5,335 nt of DNA from DASYRM01 sp036004405 (GTDB lineage: Bacteria; Acidobacteriota; Vicinamibacteria; Vicinamibacterales; UBA2999), in contig DASYRM010000170.1 of the NCBI GenBank assembly GCA_036004405.1, positions 1-5,335 on the forward strand, in the 5' to 3' direction. Both the position numbers and the translations under genes were made by a program. This document shows positions 1-5,250 of the stretch, in pieces. Position 1 is the stretch's first letter. Each line of letters opens with the position of its first letter. Below the pieces are notes generated by a model, which was given only the letters and a program-made list of their open reading frames with translations, had not been told where the DNA came from and made no database searches.

Positions 1-386
1 GCGAGTCTTGGCACGAGATCAGCGGCGACCTGCCCACCGACTTCGGCTTTGCAATCGACGTGCGTGCGCACGAGCCGGACACTATTTACGTTGTGCCGAT
101 CAAGAGCGACTCGGAGCATTTTCCACCTGACGGTAAACTCCGCGTGTACCGCAGCCGCACCGGCGGCAACGACTGGGAGCCGCTCACCAAAGGGCTGCCG
201 CAGCAGGACTGCTACGTCAACGTGCTGCGCGACGCGATGGCCGTGGATCGCCTCGACTCATGCGGCGTCTACTTCGGTACGACGGGCGGGCAGGTCTACG
301 CCTCGGCCGACTCCGGCGATACGTGGGCGCCCATCGTGCGCGATCTGCCGGCGGTGCTGTCGGTGGAGGTGCAGACGCTGCCGTGA
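1..386 (+). CDS. BNR/Asp-box repeat (sortilin/sialidase-like beta-propeller) protein, C-terminal part
   Basis: The 5' end lies outside the window. The reading frame is open from base 3, so 127 C-terminal residues are visible before TGA at 384-386. Two Asp-box (BNR) motifs are present. One is degenerate, SRTGGNDW at 153-176. The other is canonical (S-x-D-x-G-x-x-W), SADSGDTW at 303-326. Each lies at the end of a short repeat containing a Gly-Leu-Pro or Asp-Leu-Pro turn (GDLP, KGLP, RDLP), as expected for successive propeller blades. The family (WD40/YVTN/BNR-like, often labelled glycosyl hydrolase or exo-alpha-sialidase) forms beta-propellers. The Asp box is structural, so it does not prove sialidase activity, and no catalytic residues can be judged from this fragment. 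The protein ends three residues after a final beta-strand-like segment, so the C-terminus looks natural. The stop overlaps the start of the following MoaD-like gene, which implies co-translation. Substrate and location are unknown. Confidence 0.85.
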   Translation, partial: ESWHEISGDLPTDFGFAIDVRAHEPDTIYVVPIKSDSEHFPPDGKLRVYRSRTGGNDWEPLTKGLPQQDCYVNVLRDAMAVDRLDSCGVYFGTTGGQVYASADSGDTWAPIVRDLPAVLSVEVQTLP

Positions 387-679
387 TCCGCGTGGAGCTG
401 CCACAGCATCTGCAGACGCTCGCCCGCGTCGGGCGCGAGGTGGAAGTGTCGGTCGAAGCGCCGGTCACGCTCGGCGCGCTGCTCGATGCGGTAGAGGCGC
501 GCTATCCCGTGCTGCAGGGGACGATCCGCGATCACGTCAGCAAGAAGCGCCGGCCGTTTCTGCGCTTCTTCGCCTGTCAGGACGACCTGTCGCTCGAGGC
601 GCCCGACCTGCTCTTGCCCGAGCCGGTCGTGCGCGGCGTCGAGCCGTTCATGATCGTCGGAGCGATTGCCGGCGGATGA
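383..679 (+). CDS. MoaD/ThiS-family ubiquitin-fold protein with C-terminal Gly-Gly
   Basis: This is a 98-residue protein. The GTG start at 383 was chosen because it gives a normal MoaD length and begins with the first beta-strand (MIRVELPQHL). It also overlaps the upstream TGA as GTGA. A longer in-frame start near 260 would only read through the upstream gene. A GGAGG lies at 365-369, 13 bases before the start, which is rather far, so translational coupling is the likelier route. Features match the beta-grasp fold: an N-terminal strand, a second strand at about 18-24 (GREVEVSVE), an alpha-helix with TLGALLDAVEARYP at 29-42, and the end GAIAGG. In this family the terminal Gly-Gly is adenylated by an E1-like enzyme (MoeB/ThiF) and then carries a thiocarboxylate or is conjugated. 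The exposed Gly-Gly suggests the protein is functional. No MoaE, MoeB, ThiG or other molybdopterin or thiamine gene is visible, so a specific symbol is not justified. It could serve molybdopterin synthesis, another sulfur-transfer route, or protein modification. Confidence 0.85.
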   Translation: MIRVELPQHLQTLARVGREVEVSVEAPVTLGALLDAVEARYPVLQGTIRDHVSKKRRPFLRFFACQDDLSLEAPDLLLPEPVVRGVEPFMIVGAIAGG

Positions 680-698
680 GCCCGCGGTCCCCGCGCAC

Positions 699-723
699 GA
701 TCCTGACGCCGCCGGTCAGAATC
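699..723. repeat. Imperfect inverted repeat (hairpin or operator-like dyad)
   Basis: The left arm GATCCTGAC (699-707) and right arm GTCAGAATC (715-723) flank the 7-base loop GCCGCCG. Eight of nine positions pair on the + strand, with a C-A mismatch at 702/720. On the minus strand the same position is a G-U wobble, so the stem there is continuous for 9 bp. It starts 20 bases after the MoaD-like stop codon. It could act as a terminator stem, a protein-binding dyad or a processing site. No T-run follows on either strand, so a standard intrinsic terminator is not supported. Confidence 0.35.
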
Positions 724-773
724 CCGTCGCGGCCCAGCCGCCGGTTCGCCGCTCTCGCACGGCGCTGCTGACC

Positions 774-798
774 GTTGCACGGGTATGCCGGTTGCACG
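774..798 (+). repeat. Short direct repeat GTTGCACG x2
   Basis: GTTGCACG occurs at 774-781 and again at 791-798, a 17-base period. Each copy contains TTGCAC, which resembles a -35 hexamer. The second copy is followed by GGATAC at 813-818 after a 15-base spacer, a weak promoter match upstream of the membrane protein gene. The pair could equally be a tandem regulator-binding site or chance. Confidence 0.25.
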
Positions 799-846
799 TT
801 TCCTCGTGTGCTGGATACCCCCCAGATCAACGCGGTGGTGCCCGCG

Positions 847-3081
847 ATGCCCGTGGCGTCGGCGTCCGCGTGGCCGCGTGCGGCCACGCGCGCCCTCGTG
901 CCGCTCTTTGCCACGACGCTCTTTCTGAGCTCGTTCCTCATGTTCGCGGTCGAGCCGATGGTGGCTCGCCAGATGCTGCCGGTGCTGGGCGGCGTGCCGA
1001 TGGTGTGGAACGGCTGCGTGGTGTTCTTCCAGGCGATGCTGCTGGCCGGCTACGGCGGCGCCCACGTGCTGTCGCGGGCGGTCGTCGCGCCGGTGCGCCT
1101 GCTGGTGTACGCCGGGTTGGCGCTCCTGCCGCTCATGTTCGTTCGTCTCGGCCTGGACCCGGCGTCGGCGCCGCAGGCCACGCAGGCCCCGCTCTCGTGG
1201 CTGCTGGTGGCGCTGCTGACCACGGTCGGGCCGTCGTTCCTCGCGCTGGCCGTCAGCGCCTCGGTGCTGCAGGCGACGTTCGCATCAACCCGTCACGAGT
1301 CGGCGCGCGACCCCTACTTCCTGTACGCGGCCAGCAACGCCGGAAGCCTGGCCGCGCTCGTGGTCTACCCGACGCTGGTGGAGCCGCTGCTCGGCCTGAG
1401 CCGTCAGACGCGCGTCTGGACCATCGGCTACGCGGCGTTCGTCCTGCTGGTGCTGGCCTGCGCGGTGGCCGCGCGCTTCGCGCTGCGCGCCGGCGCGGCG
1501 GACGCCGAGGCGCCAGACCGGCCGGCCGCCGCGGAGGCGTCGCTCACCTGGAGGCAGCGCGCGCGCTGGTGCACGCTCGCCGCCGTGCCGTCGAGCCTGA
1601 TGCTCGGCGTGACCACCGCGCTCACGACCGACATCGCGCCGGTCCCGCTGCTGTGGGTGGTGCCGCTCGGTCTCTATCTCCTCACGTTCATCCTGGCCTT
1701 CGGGCAGGCGCGCGAACGCGCCACCCGGCTGGCCGATCGGTTCCTGCCGGCGCTGCTGCTCGGCCTGGCGGTCGCCATGATGCTGCGCGTGCAGCTGCCG
1801 CTCCTGCCGGCGCTCGTCATGCACCTGGCGCCGTTCCTGGCTGCGGCCATGCTGTGCCACGGGCGGCTCGCGACGGATCGCCCCTCGCCGCGGCACCTCA
1901 CCGAGTTCTACTTCTGGCTCGCGTTCGGCGGCATGGTTGGCGGGCTGTTCAACACGCTCGCGGCGCCGGTGCTCTTCTCGCGCATCGTCGAGTACCCGCT
2001 GGCCCTCGCGGCCGTGGCGTTCCTGCGCCCGGCCGATCCGTCGCGCCGCCCGCGGCAGGCGATCGATGTATGGCTGCCGGTGGCAGCGGTCGTGGTGGCC
2101 GCGGCGGTGCTGTTCGGGCCGTGGACGACGTCGCGTTCGCCGGCCCACGTCGCGGCCCTGGCCATCTGTGCCTGCTTTGCGCTCATGCGCCGCGACCGGG
2201 CAATGACGCTGGCGGCCGTGGCCGGCACGTTTCTCCTGGCGTCGCCCTGGGTGAGGATGGAGGGCGAAACCGAGCTGCATGCCGAGCGGACCTTCTTCGG
2301 CGCCTACCGGGTGACGTTCGATCCCAAGGGCGGGGCCCGATCGCTGTCGCACGGCACGACGCTGCACGGCCGGCAGGGCATCGAGCCGGCGCGCCGCCAC
2401 GAGCCGCTCACCTATTACCATCGCACCGGCCCGTTCGGACGTCTCATGGACGCGGTGCCGCGGCTGCGCGAGCCCGGCCAGGTGGCCGCGATCGGTCTGG
2501 GCGTGGGCACGCTGGCGACCTACGTGCAGCCGGGGCAGCACTGGACCTTCTATGAAATCGATCCCGCGATCGAACGCATCGCCCGCGACGGTCGCTATTT
2601 CACGTTCCTGAACGACTGCGGCGACCGCTGCCGGGTGGTGCTGGGCGACGCGCGCCTGTCGCTGGCCGCGCGACACGGCGCACAGTACCAGCTGATCGCG
2701 CTCGACGCGTTCAGCTCGGATGCGATTCCAATGCACCTGCTGACGCAGGAGGCCGTGGACGTGTACCTGTCGCGCCTGGCGCCGCACGGTGTGCTGGCGG
2801 TGCACGTGTCGAACCGGCACCTGCGTCTCGCCGGCCTGGTGGGACGCCTCGCAGCCGCGCACGGGCTCGTCGCGCTCGAGATGCGCGACGTGCGGAAGTC
2901 CGAGGACTGGCCGAAGGACAAGGCGCCGTCGCAGTGGCTGGTACTGGCTCGCGCGCGCGAAGACTTCGGCGCGCTCACGCGGGACACGGCGTGGACGCCG
3001 CCGGCGGCCGGGCCCGGTGCGCCGCTCTGGACCGACGACTTCTCGAACATCCTCGACGTGCTCGCCCTCCGCGTGCACTGA
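847..3081 (+). CDS. Fused MFS-type membrane / spermidine-synthase-like protein
   Basis: This is a 744-residue protein. Residues about 16-467 form a polytopic membrane region with roughly 12 or more hydrophobic segments. Family landmarks there are LPVLGG..P.VWN.C..FFQ (44-62), DPYFLYAASNAGS (155-167), TTDIAPVPLLWVVPLGLYLLT (260-280) and CHGRLA..RPSPRHLTEFY (337-355). The C-terminal half (about 481-744) is a Rossmann methyltransferase-type domain of the spermidine-synthase class. It shows YYHRTGPFG (523-531), the nucleotide-binding loop GLGVG (550-554), the acidic strand end YEIDP (569-573), GDAR (600-603), DAFSSDAIP (D620 and D625 at the active-site position) and a terminal WTDDFSN (728-734). 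Fused proteins of this kind are common in soil bacteria and usually lack proven polyamine activity, so the substrate is unknown. The start is uncertain. ATG 847 leaves a short basic N-terminus before the first helix, but no clear ribosome-binding site precedes it. GTG 808 and TTG 775 are in-frame alternatives. It ends directly against a palindromic repeat. Confidence 0.88.
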   Translation: MPVASASAWPRAATRALVPLFATTLFLSSFLMFAVEPMVARQMLPVLGGVPMVWNGCVVFFQAMLLAGYGGAHVLSRAVVAPVRLLVYAGLALLPLMFVRLGLDPASAPQATQAPLSWLLVALLTTVGPSFLALAVSASVLQATFASTRHESARDPYFLYAASNAGSLAALVVYPTLVEPLLGLSRQTRVWTIGYAAFVLLVLACAVAARFALRAGAADAEAPDRPAAAEASLTWRQRARWCTLAAVPSSLMLGVTTALTTDIAPVPLLWVVPLGLYLLTFILAFGQARERATRLADRFLPALLLGLAVAMMLRVQLPLLPALVMHLAPFLAAAMLCHGRLATDRPSPRHLTEFYFWLAFGGMVGGLFNTLAAPVLFSRIVEYPLALAAVAFLRPADPSRRPRQAIDVWLPVAAVVVAAAVLFGPWTTSRSPAHVAALAICACFALMRRDRAMTLAAVAGTFLLASPWVRMEGETELHAERTFFGAYRVTFDPKGGARSLSHGTTLHGRQGIEPARRHEPLTYYHRTGPFGRLMDAVPRLREPGQVAAIGLGVGTLATYVQPGQHWTFYEIDPAIERIARDGRYFTFLNDCGDRCRVVLGDARLSLAARHGAQYQLIALDAFSSDAIPMHLLTQEAVDVYLSRLAPHGVLAVHVSNRHLRLAGLVGRLAAAHGLVALEMRDVRKSEDWPKDKAPSQWLVLARAREDFGALTRDTAWTPPAAGPGAPLWTDDFSNILDVLALRVH

Positions 3082-3166
3082 CCCTCCTTCGCGCTTCGCG
3101 CTGCGGAGGGCAAGCCCCGCCGCGCCCTCGGGCGACGCGCGAAGGGGTCGTAGTAGCATCCGCGCC
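3082..3166 (+). repeat. Intergenic palindromic repeat module, long copy
   Basis: The module fills the whole gap from the base after one stop codon to the base before the next start codon. At 3082-3110 is a nested hairpin: CCCTCC (3082-3087) pairs with GGAGGG (3105-3110), and inside it GCGC (3091-3094) pairs with GCGC (3098-3101), separated by symmetric TTC/TGC internal loops and a TTC apex. CCTTCGCGC (3086-3094) is repeated inverted as GCGCGAAGG (3137-3145), bracketing a middle part with a smaller stem (CGCCC 3123-3127 with GGGCG 3130-3134). The last 18 bases (3149-3166) match the second copy at 17 of 18 positions. Compared with the copy at 4139-4186 it carries 37 extra bases in the middle. 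It resembles REP/BIME-type elements. No T-run follows the hairpin, so a terminator role is only possible. Confidence 0.75.
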
Positions 3167-3169
3167 GTG
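3154..3169 (+). promoter_or_regulatory. Putative -10 box of a leaderless promoter for the hydrolase gene
   Basis: TAGCAT (3154-3159) fits the TAnnnT -10 pattern and lies exactly 7 bases before the GTG start at 3167. The spacer CCGCGCC has no purine-rich ribosome-binding sequence. The same arrangement, TACCAT plus the identical 7 bases plus ATG, precedes the VOC gene. A -10 box 6-8 bases before the start codon is the known signature of leaderless transcripts. No convincing -35 box is visible here. The transcription start is inferred, not observed. Confidence 0.5.
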
Positions 3170-4138
3170 CGGCTATTCCTCCGGGTCGTCCTCTCGTTCG
3201 TCGCGGCGATACTGCTCGCGGCTGCCGCCGGCCGCTGGTACGAGTCGAGGGCGGAAGCGGCAGATGTCCGGCGCTTCCCGCCGCCGGGGCGGTTCATCGA
3301 CGCGGGTGGGCGCCGGCTGCACCTGGTGTGCATCGGCGGCGGCTCCCCGGTGGTCGTGTTCGAGCCCCCCGGGTTCGGCAACTCCCTGAGCTTTTCGGAA
3401 GCGCGCGAGACGCTGGCGCGTCGCATGCGAGTGTGCAGCTACGACCGCGCCGGCGCCGGGTGGAGCGACCCGGGGCCCGATCCGCTCTCGATCGGCACGC
3501 TTGCCGACGACGCGCTCCGCGTGATCGATACCGTGTCGCCGGGTGCGCGCGCCGTCGTCGTCGCCTCGTCGGTCGGTGGATTGACCGCGGAACTGCTGAT
3601 GAGGCGCCATCCCGAGCGGGTGGCGGGCGTCGTGTTCGCCGATGCCGGGACCAGCGACGTGCTGCGTGACGTCGAGCCTCATGTACCGTGGACGCGGTGG
3701 AGGGCCGCGTGCGTCGGAGCACCGGCCGCCGCGCGCTTCGGCCTCATCCGGTTGGTGGATCCGTTCCGTTTCGATCCGTCGAAATCGGACGTGGGGGCGC
3801 GATCGGCGGCCGTGACATATCGGCCTGGGCCGTGGGAGACGCTCTGCGCCCTGGTCCATGGGTATGCCGAAACGCGCCAGGCGTTCGCGCAGGCGCCGCC
3901 GCAGCGACGCGACATCCGCATCGTGGCGTTGAGCGCCGAGTCTGGCTTGAACCTCGCGCCACCATGGCTCGACTGGGCCGTCGCCTGGATGCAACCGGCC
4001 ATGCGGACCGCGCATCGGGCCATGGCGTCTCGCTCGGACGGCGGTGCATGGCGCGTGGTGCCGGGCAGCGATCACATGATCGCCAGCAGCCAGCCGCAGG
4101 CGGTGATCGACGGGGTCTACGAGCTGATGCGCCGATAA
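3167..4138 (+). CDS. Alpha/beta hydrolase with N-terminal membrane anchor or signal sequence
   Basis: This is a 323-residue protein. GTG 3167 was chosen because it follows the repeat-borne -10 box and begins a clean hydrophobic N-terminus (residues 4-21, with basic residues before it). The frame runs open far upstream, but only through the preceding gene. After a linker comes an alpha/beta hydrolase fold: a conserved FIDAGGRRLHLVC strand pair (43-55), a likely oxyanion turn FEPPGFGNS (65-73), YDRAGAGWSDPGP (92-104) and the nucleophile elbow ASSVGG (133-138) with Ser135 as nucleophile. The catalytic His is probably His303 in GSDHMI. The acid is less clear, and Glu258 in ALSAES is one candidate. 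The elbow deviates from the usual GHSxGG: Ala replaces the first Gly and Ser replaces the His before the nucleophile. Relatives include many esterase, lipase and peptidase-like enzymes, so no substrate can be assigned. It most likely acts outside the cytoplasm, tethered to or released from the inner membrane. Confidence 0.85.
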   Translation: MRLFLRVVLSFVAAILLAAAAGRWYESRAEAADVRRFPPPGRFIDAGGRRLHLVCIGGGSPVVVFEPPGFGNSLSFSEARETLARRMRVCSYDRAGAGWSDPGPDPLSIGTLADDALRVIDTVSPGARAVVVASSVGGLTAELLMRRHPERVAGVVFADAGTSDVLRDVEPHVPWTRWRAACVGAPAAARFGLIRLVDPFRFDPSKSDVGARSAAVTYRPGPWETLCALVHGYAETRQAFAQAPPQRRDIRIVALSAESGLNLAPPWLDWAVAWMQPAMRTAHRAMASRSDGGAWRVVPGSDHMIASSQPQAVIDGVYELMRR

Positions 4139-4186
4139 CCCTCCTTCGCGCTTCGCGCTACGGCGCGGCGTAGTACCATCCGCGCC
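4139..4186 (+). repeat. Intergenic palindromic repeat module, short copy
   Basis: These 48 bases are the entire gap between the hydrolase stop (TAA 4136-4138) and the VOC start. The first 25 bases (4139-4163) match 3082-3106 at 24 of 25 positions, including CCCTCC and the tandem TTCGCGC pair. The last 18 (4169-4186) match 3149-3166 at 17 of 18. The middle section of the long copy is missing. Here the GCGC/GCGC stem (4148-4151 with 4155-4158) remains, but the outer CCCTCC arm has lost its GGAGGG partner. A different stem is possible, CTACG (4158-4162) with CGTAG (4169-4173). Confidence 0.75.
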
Positions 4187-4189
4187 ATG
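4174..4189 (+). promoter_or_regulatory. Putative -10 box of a leaderless promoter for the VOC gene
   Basis: TACCAT (4174-4179) is followed by CCGCGCC and then ATG 4187, the same geometry as upstream of the hydrolase gene. No Shine-Dalgarno sequence lies between the box and the start. At a 17-base spacing the -35 position would fall on CTTCGC (4151-4156), inside the repeat. This is a poor match to the housekeeping consensus. Confidence 0.5.
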
Positions 4190-5077
4190 CAGATCGGCAC
4201 ACACCTTCGTCTCGCGGTCGTCACGGCGGTGCTCATCGCGGCGTTCGCGCCGCGCGCGTCGGCTCAGCTCCTCAACAAGGACGCTCCGATCGTCGTCGGG
4301 CACTTCCACATGGAAGCCACGAGCGTGGCCGAGCACCGCAAGTTCTGGGTGGACACGCTGGGGGGCACGGCCGAGAAGATCGGCAACGCCGACGTGGTCC
4401 GCTTTCCCGGCATCCTGCTGTTCTTCGAGCAGAAGAAGCCGAGCGGCCCGAATCGCGGCACCGCCTTCGATCACATCGGCTTCGCGGTGCCGGACGTGCC
4501 GGCCCTCACCACCAGGATTGTGGCGGCGGGCTACACGCTGACGAGCGGTCGCGAGCCCGTGCCGGGAAAGGAAGCGGCGGCGGCGCAGGGCACGCAGCCG
4601 CCCTACGGGCGCTTCTCCTACATCCTCGGTCCCGACGGGACGAAGGTGGAGCTGGTGACCAGCGCCGAGAAGACGCCGGCGCGCATCGCCTACCACCACA
4701 TTCACTTCATCAACAAGCAGTACGTCGAGATGCGGAACTGGTACGCGCGGGCGCTGAACGCCACCGAGCGGACAGGCCCGAACACGTTCACCGACTATTT
4801 TGCCGGCGCCGATCTTCCGGGCGTCGGCTACAGCCTCAACTTCTTCCGCTGGGAAGGCGATCAGAGCGTGACGCACGTGCCCACGAAGGGGCGTGCCACC
4901 GATCACGTGGGCTTCGAGGTGCGCAACCTGCCCGCGTTCGTCAAAGAGCTCGAGGCCAAGGGCATCAAGCTCACCGAGGGCTACAAGAAATCGAACAAGG
5001 CGATGGGCGGGGTGGCGACCGCGATGATCGCCGACCCTTGGGGCGTGCAGATCGAGCTCACCGAAGGACTTCGGTAG
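4187..5077 (+). CDS. Exported tandem VOC-domain (glyoxalase/dioxygenase-fold) protein
   Basis: This is a 296-residue protein. The ATG start immediately follows the repeat module. Residues 1-26 form a signal peptide: a short basic N-region, a hydrophobic core (about 9-21) and an APRASA cleavage site before Gln27, with no lipobox cysteine. The mature part has two VOC modules. The first (about 35-158) begins GHFHMEA (His39/His41) and has DHIGFAV (His96) and GPDGTKVELV (Glu155). The second (about 168-293) begins YHHIHF (His170-173) and has TDHVGFEV (His240) and DPWGVQIELTEG (Glu290). The repeated His...His...Glu pattern matches the metal-binding positions of glyoxalase I and extradiol dioxygenases, so both halves may bind metal. 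Known members include glyoxalases, ring-cleaving dioxygenases and resistance proteins, and no substrate can be read here. Export to the periplasm is less typical for the superfamily and argues against a housekeeping methylglyoxal role. Confidence 0.87.
   Translation: MQIGTHLRLAVVTAVLIAAFAPRASAQLLNKDAPIVVGHFHMEATSVAEHRKFWVDTLGGTAEKIGNADVVRFPGILLFFEQKKPSGPNRGTAFDHIGFAVPDVPALTTRIVAAGYTLTSGREPVPGKEAAAAQGTQPPYGRFSYILGPDGTKVELVTSAEKTPARIAYHHIHFINKQYVEMRNWYARALNATERTGPNTFTDYFAGADLPGVGYSLNFFRWEGDQSVTHVPTKGRATDHVGFEVRNLPAFVKELEAKGIKLTEGYKKSNKAMGGVATAMIADPWGVQIELTEGLR
5060..5075 (+). other. Perfect inverted repeat overlapping the VOC stop codon
   Basis: ACCGAAG (5060-5066) and CTTCGGT (5069-5075) are perfectly complementary around GA. 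In RNA this would be a 6-bp stem with a GGAC loop. The right arm runs into the TAG stop (5075-5077). No T-run follows, so intrinsic termination is not established. It may be a Rho-independent-like 3' end stabiliser or part of a REP-type repeat continuing to the right. Confidence 0.35.
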
Positions 5078-5206
5078 CGATGTAGAGGGCGGTCTTCAGA
5101 CCCCCTGCCGTGCGCCACGGCCGGATGGGAGGCGTGGTCATTTTCGCGAGAACGCTTCTCGACCGCGCCGGAACCGGCTGCGATGGCACACCAGCCGCTG
5201 GACGCG
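5078..5206. other. Non-coding stretch with clustered hairpins (3' exon of the group II intron)
   Basis: I see no supported gene in these 129 bases. They hold a series of compact stems. AGGG and GGTCT (5086-5089 and 5091-5095, with C5090 bulged) pair with AGACC and CCCT (5098-5106). GCCGTG (5107-5112) pairs with CACGGC (5116-5121), CGAGAA (5147-5152) with TTCTCG (5156-5161), GCCGG (5167-5171) with CCGGC (5174-5178), and CCAGC (5191-5195) with GCTGG (5197-5201). The first two stems directly abut. Read on the minus strand this is the sequence immediately 3' of the group II intron. Confidence 0.5.
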
Positions 5207-5250
5207 ATAGGGGTAGGGACACGCGATTGGTTTCGCGCGCCCCTCCCTCC
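5207..5250 (-). ncRNA. Group II intron domain VI with bulged branch-point A and 3' splice site
   Basis: On the minus strand GGG (5247-5245) pairs with CCC (5213-5211) and A5244 with T5215. A ten-pair helix, 5243-5234 with 5225-5216, closes an AAACCAAT loop and includes two G-U pairs. The A at 5214 is left unpaired between the two helices, the place of the lariat branch-point. It is the eighth base from the intron end, the usual distance being 7-8. The intron ends ...CCCTAT at 5207. Confidence 0.8.

Larger units (their letters stand above)
680..846. other. 167-base intergenic region without a supported gene
   Basis: Between the MoaD-like stop and the chosen start of the membrane protein I see no supported gene. 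The stretch contains an imperfect inverted repeat (699-723), two copies of GTTGCACG (774-781 and 791-798) and a weak promoter-like arrangement around 792-818. The reading frame of the downstream gene is open from TTG 775, so part of this region could be coding if an earlier start is used. Confidence 0.5.

Noticed and set aside
49..771. Plus-strand frame of 240 codons at the left edge
   Set aside because: It is Arg/Ser/Cys-rich, with no motif, and overlaps the BNR and MoaD-like genes, which are well supported.
775..846. Earlier TTG/GTG starts for the membrane protein
   Set aside because: They are possible but have no ribosome-binding site and add residues not typical for the family. ATG 847 is preferred, with the alternatives noted.
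666..2555. Plus-strand frame of 629 codons overlapping the membrane protein
   Set aside because: It is an Ala/Arg/Gly-rich shadow in another frame. The overlapping frame carries clear family motifs.
3082..3110. Intrinsic terminator after the membrane protein
   Set aside because: The hairpin is good, but no T-rich tract follows, and the same sequence recurs as a repeat. A Rho-independent terminator cannot be claimed.
2789..3166. Upstream extension of the hydrolase reading frame
   Set aside because: The extension runs inside the preceding gene in a different frame and through the repeat. The conserved part begins after GTG 3167, which has a hydrophobic N-terminus and a start-proximal promoter motif.
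1285..3426. Long minus-strand open frame of 713 codons
   Set aside because: It lies opposite the membrane/spermidine-synthase gene, and its translation is Arg/His/Gln-rich low-complexity sequence without any family motif. High GC content produces such long antisense frames.
3082..4186. CRISPR-like array
   Set aside because: There are only two repeat copies, separated by a whole gene, with no regular spacers.
3173..4906. Long minus-strand open frame of 577 codons
   Set aside because: It is antisense to the hydrolase and VOC genes and spans the repeat between them. Its composition is biased and shows no recognisable domain.
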